A DNA stretch of 64,000 nt. Source: Hymenolepis diminuta (Eukaryota; Platyhelminthes; Cestoda; Cyclophyllidea; Hymenolepididae). The DNA lies in contig CAADRB010000055.1 of the NCBI GenBank assembly GCA_900708905.1, positions 108,235 to 172,234 of the forward strand. The letters are read 5' to 3'. Position numbers and translations under genes: made by a program. Positions 11,900-23,630 of this stretch are shown in pieces (position 1 is the stretch's first letter; each line of letters opens with the position of its first letter). The notes under the pieces were generated by a model. That model ran no database searches. It saw nothing but the letters and a program-made list of their open reading frames with translations, and was not told where the DNA came from.

Positions 11900-13070
11900 A
11901 TTAACGGATTTATAATTTAAATGACGGCACTATTGTCAAAGAGGAAATATAGTTGTAAGGGAAATATTTTATTTTACGCAGATCGAATTCTTATTAACTG
12001 GGTTGGAAAATGTGAGATATTTTCCGAAATTATCTCAACCATATCCAAGATGAATGAACGAGTTGGTTTATTGTTACGGAGGTTAGGAACTGCTGAATGT
12101 GAAAGGCTCACAGGTTTCATCCAAACTGAGACAATTTCAGATCTTACTTTCGACGAAACTGTCTTGATTCTATCTTAATTGTTTAGTGAAGAGCCTTCCG
12201 AACCCCGTAAATGCTTCAAAATCCTACTACCTCCAAAAAGCATGATGAAGACTGAATGACCTGTGCTTATCGTCTGGTACGTGTTTTGAACTCTATTTTT
12301 CGGTAATTTCGAAGAATCATTTCAAATGTCTATTATTTTTGTGTGATCTTTAATAACTTCGTCAATTTGACATTCATTTTCGAATCCTTAGAACGATTGA
12401 AAAACCGATAAAATTACGTTAGAGGATCTTGCTAGTAAATGCATGAATTTGGACGTCCAACATGACGGCGACGTGACTTAACAACAATCTGGTGGACACA
12501 GTTATGTGAAACGAATTGGAAGAATTTATAGTGAAAGTGTGTCCCAGAATGTCTCTTCACCCTGCAATCCCCAATCTGAATGCTGGGTCTGCAATGAACT
12601 GCATTTTGCCCAACTTTGTCACATATTTGAGAATTGTTTGGCAAGCGAAGACAAGCTTAATGAAAGCTGATTTCAGAAAGGAAAGCATGACTCGGAAGTC
12701 CAAACCAGTGAACTCTCCGAAAGCCATAGTGTTTACTCTGTAAATTATGTCAGTGTTGTGAATAGGCGAAAATACGTGACTGTCCAGGTAAATGGTTATG
12801 AGGTCGAGATACAACTGAACATAAAGCCCCTGGTATTACTCTGATTTCAAGAAGAAAATGGAGAGATTTGTGCAGACCAGCACTGATTCCCACAAAAATG
12901 GTTGCGCAGAATGCTTCCACCGTACTTTTGAGGGCGAACTGAAATCTCATTTCTGTCATAGTGATCAGTAAATTGTAACAAAATGCTCGGTGACAAACCA
13001 ACCTGAATTGGTCTTGACTGGTTGAACGAACTGAAGTTATTGAAGTGCAGAACAAATCCAACTAGAAGAA
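11900..13070 (+). pseudogene. Degraded Ty3/gypsy (CsRn1-like) gag-protease
   Basis: A frame at 11921-12178 ends in ERVGLLLRRLGTAECERL and DLTFDETVLILS, which resembles the gag capsid of CsRn1/Kabuki-type gypsy elements. The reading then breaks with stops. Around 12560-12610 a C-x2-C-x3-H-x4-C zinc knuckle (CWVCNELHFAQLC) is readable. A retropepsin-like stretch follows (KYVTVQVNGYEVEIQL, then ITLISRRKW after a frame change), and then GLDWLNELKLL, the usual conserved end of this protease region. Several stops and frameshifts make it non-functional. No LTRs, primer-binding site or reverse transcriptase could be delimited; weak similarity may continue to about 13250. Confidence 0.68.
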
Positions 13071-13901
13071 TCTGAAGAAAAGAAAGCAGCATCCTGAGGT
13101 GAATCCCGCTGTAGACACAGTAATGAAACTAGGATTGAAGGCGAACTATGTCAAGCAGATAGAGAATGAAGACCTTCCTTTGAAATCAAAAGTGAATCCT
13201 GAATGTTGCTCAATGCATCCAGAGTGAAAGCCCCGAAGCAAGAAAGCCAAAAGAAGAAGTCCAATGAAAAAGGGAAGGAAGTAGTGACAGAAATGCCGAG
13301 AGATGTTCTCCTGAACTTCGAGACGGCCGGAAATTTTCTAATGTAATTACTAATCGGATGAAGATCGAAGCTGAATGACTTATCTGCATGTACTCCCGAA
13401 GAAGCAATAGCCCACTAGGACAGTGGCAGGACTTCAAGCGAACCCATAGACTAAGCTCTACGAAGAAGACGTGGATTAAAAGGAGAGGTGTCAAGCAGAT
13501 AGTATTATTTTTATGTGAGGAAGTATTTTCTCAAATGTTACTCCTTGAGAAAACAATGTTTTTATTTTTTATGTCTAACATATTTTCCATCAACTATTTA
13601 TTTATTTTATGGGCCCGTTTGTATGTTTCAAAATTATAATTAAAATAGGTTTGGTGTCTAAACAGTTTGTTCTCTCCCTCATCTCTATCGCGTATAGGGC
13701 TCGTGGGGGCTGGAATCGACGATAAAGCTTCCAAATCGGTTTTACAAAAAACTGTATATGGTAACTCTAACGATAACGGATGTCAAACATCTGACATTCA
13801 GAACCCTAAGACATCGATAATACAATTCCACACTCCAATATGGGCATAGAAACGCACACAATTGACAAACACCACAACTGGAGACACTTACTATTGGACG
13901 T

Positions 13902-14051
13902 GACTGACATTATCCGAAGGAACATTTGCTGATGTACTTAATATGTTGATTAATAAACCGGTGACGAGGTGGCCACTTTCGGATGATTCTGACGATATGG
14001 ATGACTTATACCTTCTATATGGCCTTGGTTCTGAGAAAGGTAAACTTAGCT
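13902..14051 (+). other. Unassigned exon-like ORF
   Basis: An open frame runs LTLSEGTFADVLNMLINK and then PVTRWPLSDDSDDMDDLYLL before a stop, with a possible donor (AAAG|GTAAAC) near 14039. Its composition is unusually protein-like for the surroundings. The preceding 13667-13849 frame may be connected but is separated by a stop. I do not recognise the family; it may be part of the neighbouring retroelement or a captured exon. Confidence 0.25.
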
Positions 14052-16420
14052 GAGATTACAATTGAAATGACCAGGAATTTGGGGATTTAGTGTAAGCTGG
14101 GAAGATGAAGCGCAGTTTGTCCCACTGCATTTTGCGTTATCAGTGTCCATCTTGGTCTCTCTTGTGTAGTTAAGAGACTTTCTAGATCAAGCTCCTAAAC
14201 GATTATCTAATAGTTATTTATTATCTAGCATATATGATAAAAGGTCACCATTAAACACCAAAATATTACTCCATCAAGACCCTATTAATCATGTGATTAA
14301 TTTATCACAGTATTTCCGTTAGTAATGCAAAATAAAGTTCACATTCTTTTTAGCTAAATCCTTCCATATTTAACAATAATTAAAGTTTCAAACTTTATTC
14401 CATTAAACTCTACGTAATATAACTGGAATTTTGAAGTTCCACAAGTCATCACTTTGGGATGAAGCCTTTTGCAACCATCTTCAAACTCTATAAATGTGTT
14501 ACTTCCTTACTTGTTTCTTTATCTCAAAAAATGTTTTAAATCTAAGATTACTTTCAAGAGTATGGATATATGGCGGAAATTGGACCCACCAATCACAGAA
14601 TAGAAAAGGAAAAAATCAACCCTCTTGTTGATTGTATTGTAGATTTTGAAGTCAAGGTAATGATAACTTATTCGTTAAATATACATACATATTTTGCTAA
14701 AATTGTTTAAGACTTTGTGTCTAGGCATTGCAATGGATTAAGTTAAGATTATAACATTTCATTCGAGAAAGTTGAATATATGATAGAATATGAGCTAAAT
14801 GCCGAACTTCTCGAATACTTCTTTGGCGAAATTGAATAAGAAATGTCAAAACTATAAGCCAAAATAATCTTCATGCATTAACAGGTATTCAATTATTACT
14901 AACTGTTAATTCTTTAAATTTTTTTTTCTCAGCGTATCAGAAATATTTGCGTTTGAGAGTTCCTGATAATATATGCAGCGTCTTTAACCTGTCACATCTG
15001 CTGAAGCTTTATATTATCAATTACTACTTCTACCCACAGATTTTTAGCAAATAAAATCATGTTTTCATTATTATTATTTCGAGGTAAACGAAGTGGAGGA
15101 AAAAATATGCTCTTTCAGGTGAACGTTTTTAGCTATCGGATGAGAATTAGGACTAATTTGTGAAATTAGCGACTATGGAAAAAACATTGAGCACAATCGT
15201 TTACTCTTGAGACATGCATCTTGAAGACTAATAATCGAGCACACTGGTTAATTCTGATTAACAGGATGGACGGTAGAATCCAAGTTTCTCATCAGAGGCT
15301 TCATGATACCTTTCCCATGCATAGGTCAATTGTAGTAGAAACTTCGGTGAGAACAGGTGCCACTGGCTAGATCAGAAGATATTCTCATCTCCATGTCCCT
15401 CGCTGATTTGGAAGAGTACGTCTACAGTAGCCTCCCCATCTCATATTTGTACTCTTTATACTTCTTGATCCTCATTGTGTCTTAGAGGATTCACGCTCTT
15501 TCATATTAATTTATCTTATCTATAAAGCGTTTCTTATTTCAGACTACTCTTGCTACACTCCTCTTAATGCATTTGAAAAGTTTTAGAAGACCTCAAAACG
15601 CTTTAGAAGTTCCAATTTCCATTGCATTGCAGAGTTCCATTAAAATTTGCCCGTTAAAGATCACGGCTAATGAACAAAACAAAATTTGAGGTTCTCTGTC
15701 GTCAATAAATTACATTAAAATAACCACGCTAATTTGAGGCACAATGCCAAGTATGTGAAAATACATAAATGCGAACAAATATTTTACGCTTTTTGCATAA
15801 AAAGCAAGCAAATTTCACGAACCCTTTCTAAAATTACTTTTTTCTGCTATCAACACAACCCCCACCCACAAATAATTGGCTTCTAATTAGTACCCACGTC
15901 CCAAAGCAAATAAGAAGTCTAAAAACATAGGAAACAAACCACAGCTGCAAATTAATTAATGAGCTTTGGCAGGCTTGTCACACAGGAAAAACACACCTTG
16001 GCAACCCCTATCTATATGTAAAAAGGCGTCTCACGATGTCTGAGTAAGATCGATAAAGGGTTCTTTCCTAAGCTCAGGACAAAGTAAGACAAGTAGGGGG
16101 AGGGCCTAGACAACTCAAAACCAGACATCCTGTGGTTTGAGCCAATTGATTATTAAAAAAAACAAATTGTAAAGGTCTAGTTGATGGTGCTGTAAAATTA
16201 AAAATCATAATAGTATTGAAGTGGTAAGAAAAGCGGGCCATAGGCACTGAATATCGTAGACAAGTGTTTGCATCAATTAAGAGGGCGAATAATGAAATTT
16301 GAATTTTGGAATGTGGGCCATCCATTTAATAAATATTGTACAATCCGAATCCAACATACAAATTAAGTAAAACTTTAATAATTTGACGTTGCTCACATCA
16401 TTTTTTGATTCCCTCTCCTT
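14052..16420. other. Intergenic, repeat copy only
   Basis: No coding exon recognised. It contains one copy of the dispersed repeat near 15235-15330. The rest is AT-rich unique-looking sequence. Confidence 0.5.
15235..15330 (+). repeat. Dispersed repeat, copy 3
   Basis: Contains 'actggttaattctgattaac', then 'aggatggacggtagaatcca' and 'agtttctcatcagaggcttc'. The end matches the copy near 1060-1100; the start matches the copy near 59605. Confidence 0.5.
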
Positions 16421-16426
16421 TGATAT

Positions 16427-16990
16427 TTGTTGGACTTTCACCCCAAAATTAATAACAATCAATTGTTTCGTTTTACTGTAGGCAGAAATGGTATGAAAAA
16501 ATATATAAAAAATAATCACAAGGACCTAGATACCTCGTTAAACTTAAACCAGGAAAAGATACTGGAAACATTTGTCGAATCAGTACTTCTTCACACTACA
16601 CTTTACCCACAGTTGTCTATCGTAAGGCGAAACACTGCTGGATGAATGGTGTTAGGCTTATACAATAGGAAAGGAAGTAGTGTTAAAATTTTATTCGAGA
16701 AAATCTCTGAGAAACCTCGCCTCACAATTGCAAGTATGTGACCAAGTCTTCACACAGAAGATGAGATACTATCCAAAATGCTATTGAAAGCCGATTTATC
16801 AAAATTGGGTACTTTAAAACCTGGCCGCACACACACAAAGTTGGTTAAGCTAACTTCAACGAATGCAAATGCAATATTTGGGCGACGAATTCTACGAAGC
16901 ATTCCATTCCTCGCATCAAGAAAGGACGTTCAGAAAGAAACTTAAAATTGAAAAAAAGCCGAAATTTCTTAGAAAAATTTCCCCTCTTAC
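16427..16990 (+). pseudogene. Possible non-LTR retrotransposon ORF1 relic
   Basis: Successive open segments on the plus strand, separated by a stop and frame changes, read protein-like: KYIKNNHKDLDTSLNLNQEK, then ILFEKISEKPRLTIAS, then SKLGTLKPGRTHTKLVKLTS and FGRRILRSIPFLASRKDVQ. The last two blocks resemble the RNA-binding region of CR1/jockey-type ORF1 proteins in pattern (a 'LG' turn, basic residues, then a short beta strand and helix). No endonuclease or reverse transcriptase was found nearby. The assignment is tentative. Confidence 0.3.
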
Positions 16991-18425
16991 ATGTTTGGAA
17001 GTCTCCCCATAATGAAAACCCGTAAATCTTATTTGCCTTGCCATGAAAAATAAACAGAATAAGTCTGTAGAGGCATTGAAATAGTGTGCATATTGCGTCA
17101 GTACAATGCTTTCCACGATAAGAGTTTATAAAATGGTGTGAGGGATGATTATGCATAAAAATATAGTCATACTGAATCGACGTGGGTTTCTTCCATATCA
17201 AATCTATAATGCAACTCTTTTGGATCCCTGGGGATCCTTGACGCCGTTGGTTGTATCGGCTGGCCTCTTGGGACGGACAAACTAAGAGAAAAAGGAAAAA
17301 TAGATAAAATAAGCATTTTACTTTAATCCCGTATCACCAAATGTTGTTTTGAAAATTATGCTTCTTACTACCCAAAGAGCCCACATAATCATAAGCCCCC
17401 TGGGGTCCCTTATATTTTGAAAATCGGTTTTAATAACAATTTCCCAAGCCATCCATCACTCACCTTAAGTAGGAACAGCATCCCGGAGACTCTTTGAATC
17501 TGTTACCTCTTTATTGATCAGTATTGTTAATCATTCTATTAACTGTTTGTTTATAGAAATTATCACATTATATCTTAATCCATGAGCAAGGCAAAAATAG
17601 AAAATAATTTCGGTCATATTCTGAACTTAGATAACGGGAAAATAGTCCAAGGAGGAAGAAAATAGAATCGAGAGAGAAATTGAGAATAAAGCCACGATGT
17701 CAAGAGATTCTCACTATTCGCCTTTGGCTTTGAGTCTACCACTACTGACTTAATGAGTAGTTCAAGTATCATGATTTGTTTTATGAATTGCTGAGAATAT
17801 TCATGACCATGGCAGCAAGCGCTTGTTGACCGATTAGTCATATCACTTCACTACAATCATAAACCATTGGGATCCCCTATATCCGGACTTCCAAGCGTTG
17901 TTCAACAGTCTCTAGTGAAATCCAAATTCGCTCATTTTCAACCAGACTTAACCGATGAACACCGTAGATACAACCCAGAGGTGGAACTCGAGGGTACGGT
18001 CTCTGCAACTTAACCCTGAGATATTGAATTTTGCATTCCACGACCTCTGTTGAGAAATTTCTCGGGACATTTGATTGACCCTATTTTGGCTGCACCTAGT
18101 TCCGGTTAATCCTTGTTGAATGACCATGGCCTCTTTTTAACAGTAAGCAGGATTCACTGTAATAGGTACTACAGATAATCTATCTTTAATCGACAGGTCC
18201 CCTAGTTTCAATTGCTCGATCCAGTAGATTGGCAATTTCTGCAACAAAGACACCTTATTTGCAACTGACGACTACCATAGCAGACCTTACATGATTTCGC
18301 CTAGCATCTTCCATCTATGTTCTGCATGCTAGCAGGGAGAAGTCTGAGGCAGTATACAACGACATATAACTTACCAACCCATGTAGTAAAGCGGTTTACT
18401 AAATGGGCAGAGAGGTAACATCATA
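16991..18425. other. Intergenic, no gene recognised
   Basis: Short open frames on both strands here lack family character or splice support. A slightly GC-richer patch near 17220-17290 ('tggatccctggggatccttg') is not explained. Confidence 0.5.
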
Positions 18426-18552
18426 GATGAAATTCGAACTCTGCCACCCTATTTAACAGTCCCACTTAATCAGTGCGGTTGGCCATTGAGCATAAATTTG
18501 TCACCCCTGCCCCAACAGATGATCATGTTAATCGCTACGCCATCGGTACACA
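18425..18552 (-). repeat. tRNA-derived SINE-like element
   Basis: On the minus strand an A-box-like word, GGCGTAGCGATTAAC (18541-18527), is followed about 85 bases later by a B-box-like word, GGCAGAGTTCGAATTTC. The internal segment is shared with 42795-42885 ('ctgccacc', 'ggttgg(c/t)catt', 'aaatttg'). The long A-to-B spacing suits a SINE and not a tRNA gene. Confidence 0.45.
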
Positions 18553-19118
18553 TCCAGTCACATCGATTTGGTGACCATAGATTACGAAATTCAGCAAACT
18601 TAAGCCCACTGAATCTGTCAAATAGGGCTATAGAATTGAACTACTTGTTATGAGACCTTTTGAGGATTTCCGAAATTCAGGCTAACTTGTTTCCAATTAG
18701 AGACTAATTTGTTTCTTGGACGACATGAACATTTGTCGTCCATAATGAACATAATGTTTCACATTATTTAGAATGACAAAATTTCGACCACTGCAAAACT
18801 GTGTCAGGTTGCCGGAATAGGTATGAATTTCCGATAATCTTACTGAGTGATTCCAAGAACTCTCGAAATTCTCATTTGGATTCATGGAGACGTGCACTGG
18901 AAAGTGATTTATCTTATCCAAAGTAATCCGACAAAATTCAACAACTTCATCAAAATGGTGACCTGATGGCTTCTTAAGTTAGATTGAATTTGCAAACCAC
19001 TCACAATACTCCGTCCCAAACTTTCGTCGGCTCAGAAACACTCATTTCGACAGGAAAATATCATCGTACTCTTGAAATCACGCTACGAAAGTGCCCATTT
19101 CCAAGATCGTAATAAAAA

Positions 19119-19305
19119 TCACTGATTTGGGAGGTCGTTCAGCAACGCCAAAGGGGCCTGAGACAATTTCTTGTCGAGAGACTCGATTGAATTTTCTTGA
19201 GATCTTTTACAACTACTTTGCTGGATCTGCTTTTTTGTAGAAGAGCTTGGCAAATTTGCTCTGAGGTGATCGGAATCTTTATTGGTTGTGAAGGTTGCTT
19301 TGAAG
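19119..19305 (-). other. Candidate alternative 3' exon of CHEK2
   Basis: A strong polypyrimidine-AG acceptor (TTTTCTTCTTCAG, ending near 19307) lies 255 bases past the end of CHEK2 exon 8. Exon 8 itself contains a consensus donor, CCC|GTAAGT, before its stop. Joined in that phase, the new end would read CSLQSNLHNQ and stop. In another frame the same segment carries a longer basic/serine-rich tail (NLPSSSTKKQIQQSSCKRSQ) ending at 19119, but that frame is not in phase with the donor. It may be alternative 3' sequence or UTR. Confidence 0.3.
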
Positions 19306-19562
19306 GCTGCACTGAAGAAGAAAACTGTCGCTTGTTTTCGGTGCGTCGACACGCGCGTATTAAGCCACTGCATTCTAAATAACTACTGCTACAATCGACC
19401 CAGATTTCAAGTGCAAACGTGGAGACCTCTTGTGAGATGCGATCAGCTTAGAGCTGACCTTATTGGCGTTCTGAACTAATATGTAAGCACACTGCTAATC
19501 AAAACTTATAGAGCCAAAGGCATATTTAAAGCCGTACATCTAATAAAAATGAGCCACCGCCC

Positions 19563-21367
19563 CTATTTAAAAAATGATCTGAGAGGTAGACGAGATTTAC
19601 TTACGGGATCGGGAATATGATTGATAGTGTCATCATTCTCAACCATCGCGGTATCTAAATTCTCAGGAGTGGAAGAATTCCTGTTCCTCACACAAGAGAT
19701 AAGATTGTGAGGATCCAAAACACCATCAACCAAGTCATCATAGCCGGCCGTTTTCACGAGATCTGCCAGTTCATTTCGCATTGAAGCATCATTCAACCAG
19801 GGATGCATGATAGCTTCCTAATAACACAAACCAAAACAAGAATCGAGTTACCCTAAAAGAACGTAAAGAGGAGAGAGAGAGAGGGGGGGGGGGTAAGTCT
19901 ATTACCTCAAGAGTAATGCGTTTAGCGGGGTCAACGCAGATCAACTTGCTGACAAGATCTTTGGCACTTTCACTGACACCACTCCAAAACTTGTCTGGAA
20001 AATCATAGAGTCCTTGTATGATCTGAGTTTTGAGGTCATAGTCCTTTCGATCATCGGTAAATGGAGGATAACCCACGAGGCTAAATAACGATACTAAGTA
20101 ATCCAACATATAGCATCACCAACCAGACGTATAAAATAACTCCCAGGGACCAAATATCGATCGCAGGGGTGTAAGTGCCAGCCCCAGCAGTGGTCAAAAT
20201 TTCAGGTGCTAGATAAGTAGGTGTTCCACAAAATGTCCTCAACATTGTATTCTCACTGACAATTTTTGACAGACCAAAATCCGTGACTTTAATTAAACAC
20301 CTATTCGATTTACCCGAAAGAAGAATATTCTCGGGTTTAAGATCGCGGTGAGTTATTCCATTGTCATGGAGATACTTAGTTGCCATAAGCATTTGCAGAA
20401 AGAGGAATTTGGTATCGTCTTCAGGCAGGAAGCCATTATCAACAACTCTCTGAAATAATTCGCCACCCTCAACACTATTTGAAAATTAAAGTAATCAAAA
20501 TAACTTGAAGCTTACAGTTCTAATACAATGTATAGAGTATCATCAGACTCGATCACGTCATGAATCTTCACAATGCAAGGCTAAAAGAGAGAAATGATTG
20601 TCACCAAAATAGACTTACATAATTTAACTTCTTCAAAATTTCCACCTCAGTCAATTCACGATTGTTCAAATTTGCACTGTTAAAGGAGGAAAAAGTCTTT
20701 TTCGGTACGATTTTCAAGGCGTACTGTACACAGGTTCTTCTCTCGTAGACGACACGAACCTCGCCACACGCACCACGTCCAAGTGATCGGCAAACGGTGT
20801 ACTTCGAGGAAACAGCTTGGGGATAGTCACTAGAGAATTTGTCAGCATACATGAAACCTAGAGAATCACGTTTGTCATACTATACCAAAATAAATTTACA
20901 TTTGCAATTTTGAGTAGCGATCGAAATCTCGTCGTTGTTGGAGAGAGGCTGCTTGCCACCTTTGCCTATTTTCTTTCCGTTAACGAATGTTCCATTCGTG
21001 CTTAGATCGTGAATGAATACTTGTGAGCTAATTTCCGTTGTTTCCTAAAATAATCATAATCTAAGTAAACAGAAAACATACCCTAACGATACGGAAATGC
21101 AGCTTACTCACTGCATTTATGTTTGTTCCATGAGTAAACATTTCACTGGTAAAAATTACATCGCAGTTCCCATCCCTTCCAGCAGTATAAGAGTCCTTTG
21201 TCATTGCTAAAGGTATTAAGTAGCCAAATATGCAAATTACCAACTGACGGCATGTTTCGTTTCAACGGAAATAGACAACCCCATATTTGACTAACTTGCT
21301 GGGAATTGCCGTCTAAAGTTGATATATCTCCTATTTCCTGTGTTTGAGGTAGTTCTGCAGCCATCAT
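19563..21367 (-). CDS. CHEK2: Checkpoint kinase 2 (FHA + Ser/Thr kinase)
   Basis: Eight exons join in phase: 21367-21241, 21206-21082, 21044-20900, 20857-20619, 20580-20516, 20474-20124, 20080-19906 and 19817-19563, giving 493 aa. Introns are only 34-43 nt, except the last (88 nt). The N terminus has TQE at residue 9 and SQ at 22 and 26, a small ATM/ATR-type SQ/TQ cluster. An FHA domain follows (about 29-130) with GRD, SKLHFRI and [13 protein letters not shown]. The kinase (about 150-415) shows GRGACGEV, the ATP-binding [20 protein letters not shown], the T-loop [15 protein letters not shown] and YPPFTDDR. In animals CHEK2 is phosphorylated by ATM after double-strand breaks, dimerises through FHA-phosphothreonine contact and signals to cell-cycle arrest. 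The start is the first of two adjacent ATGs; an in-frame ATG 57 bases upstream is also open. Exon 8 holds a GTAAGT donor before its stop, so the C terminus is uncertain. Confidence 0.93.
19870..19894. repeat. (AG)n/poly-G simple repeat
   Basis: A run of AG dinucleotides followed by about eleven G. On the minus strand this is the polypyrimidine interior of CHEK2 intron 7, which may explain why that intron is longer than the others. Confidence 0.8.
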
Positions 21368-23630
21368 ATAGTACCACAAAACAACTCCTCCCAAACAACG
21401 CGGGTAATAATAAACCTTAGTCAATTGATCAATAAAAACAAGATGTTATTTAATGACTATGTAAATAAATATAACTTAATACAGAACTAAACAGAAGACC
21501 ATCTAAATTTATTTTAGGGCACGGGTACTTTAATGAACTTTCCTAACCATGTTTTTCTATTGCTCACTTGTTATAATTTTCTTCTTCAAAAAATTACTTC
21601 TCGAAATCTTTCCAAAGTATATATTTTATTAGTGGGATTTCTATCTTCTTCCCTTATATTACCCTTGGAACTTAATACCATTATTGTAACTTTTTGAAAT
21701 TAATGATTTCTTGCTGTTGGTTTATTTTCTTAACCAAAATTAGGATCATTTCAATTATAATGTCCACGACACTTTTAGTAAAATTCCCATTTAAGAAATG
21801 CATAATTTCCTATTTAGCCAAATGTAGATGGCATTGTACGATATATGACAATATTGCCAATAAGTATCTAAAAGAATTGTAAAGTTCGCTTGACCTCACT
21901 TCTTAGCAAATAACCACAGTCAAATTAATGAAATTACATACGGATCAGAACAAGTTCATATTTTTGCTCCAAAATTTGCGGAGAGCATATCCAGAATAGA
22001 AAAATTATTTTGAAATGATGAATTTATTACCGTATCATATCTTTTTTATCAACTAACGGGAATACCAACGTAAACTATTATAGGCAGGAGATGTGATTGG
22101 TTTTCTAGACCATCCCATAACTGAGCCCTGAAGTGTGTATTCAGATATTCGCAGCTGCTAATCATCACGCTGAAATATTTACGACCGGACATCATTTACT
22201 TCTCACAACGAAATATTTGTACATAAACTTAAAATTTTTATAAGTAAATTTTGATGGTTCTCCTAATCACTTTCTAACTGTTCTTTCAATATGAATGGTT
22301 TAATCCTCTTATGTGGACCCGACCCATACAAGTTCTTAAGTTCGTAGACGTTTGAAGTGCGAAAATGCGGCAGAGAATCAGACATAATTGTTATTTATTA
22401 ATAGTTAAAATCCAATTATTTTATCGATGCTGTTAACATGCGATAATGTTTAGTCACAGTAATCTCAGGAGTATTGGGCTGGATGGGGGTGGGGGGAGAG
22501 TTTGATTCACTCTGAGCGCATTAATCAAAGCATCATAATCTAATTAGCACGACCTTTGTAGCGAAATAGCACTGAAAAATAAATGGCTTATAAAAATCAT
22601 GGAACATTATCAGTTTAATTAAATTTATTCAAGATGTCTGAAATTAACAATTGTAGTAGATTTTGAAGGCTATTAAAGGATACTTGCTCCAGATGTAGGT
22701 TTACAAAACCGAAAGTTTGCATTAACTTATATTTTCATTAAAATGAATATTACAAATCTGTCCTGATCAATTTCAGAGGAGAAGAAAAAATACCACTCAG
22801 ATAAGAATTTTACGAGTGGCGCCTCTTTATTCCTTATGGTTGTGGAACGAATATAATCAGATTTGAAATTTTTTTATTTATTCTAAAGTATTTGCGTGTT
22901 TGGTTTTGATTGATGACGGAAAACTTACCGATAATTTTCAATTTCTTATAATGTTCACTTACTGTTCAAGTTTATTCATAGAGATCCACCTATAACCTGA
23001 ACCAAGCGATAAAAATATTAAATGAAATTAATAAAACTTCCAAAATTTCAATTTCAAAGAAATAGCTCTCACTTGTCGAACAGATAACTTAAGGTTATGC
23101 TCTCTCCTCCATCAAATAAGAGTAATGATGAGAGCTGTATATTATTCAGTTTAGACTGAGTTGCTCTTTAGTAAAATTATATCAACATTGACTCCTGCAA
23201 AATTAATCGCAAACGCCATTTTAAAGTTATAAATCGAAGTATTTTCGTTTTAAGGCATATCATGGTAGTATGTTGGTTTACACTCTGCTATATACAGAAA
23301 AAATTGAGCTTTATAACACAGAAAACATTTCTTTTATTGCCGTAATGCAGGTAAACATATTGACAATTTAGAATATTTGTTATTCAAAGAATCGGCTGAG
23401 GAATCCCTGAAGAAAAGCCTAATTTCCGTAGCGTAAACTGGCGTGAAATATTTGAAAATCAATAACAAAATTAATAAATGTAACTCATAATAATGTACTT
23501 AAACAATGTTTTAATGAAGAATATAAGCAATTGTCGTAATATAGTAAATTTTTTATATATTTCCAAAATTTCATTTTACCGTTTGTTTTACGCAGTAGCT
23601 TTTTCGTTAGCGTGCACTCTAAGCTGCAGT
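21368..23630. other. Intergenic between divergent CHEK2 and RPL19
   Basis: CHEK2 is read leftward and RPL19 rightward, so the promoters of both should lie here. No clear core-promoter motif stood out. A G-rich tract is at 22476-22499. The plus strand near 22150 contains 'gctgctaatcatcacgctga', which recurs diverged near 48430 ('gatgctaatcatcacgttga'). Confidence 0.5.
22476..22499 (+). other. G-rich tract, possible quadruplex
   Basis: The sequence GGGCTGGATGGGGGTGGGGG and following bases provide four runs of at least three G within about 22 bases. It lies about 1.1 kb upstream of both CHEK2 and RPL19. Folding is inference only. Confidence 0.4.

Noticed and set aside
12432..13092. Minus-strand ORFs over the gypsy relic
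   Set aside because: Shadows of the degraded plus-strand gag/protease sequence.
16845..17201. Minus-strand ORF of 118 codons
   Set aside because: Aromatic-rich composition typical of the reverse of AT-rich sequence; the plus strand reads more protein-like.
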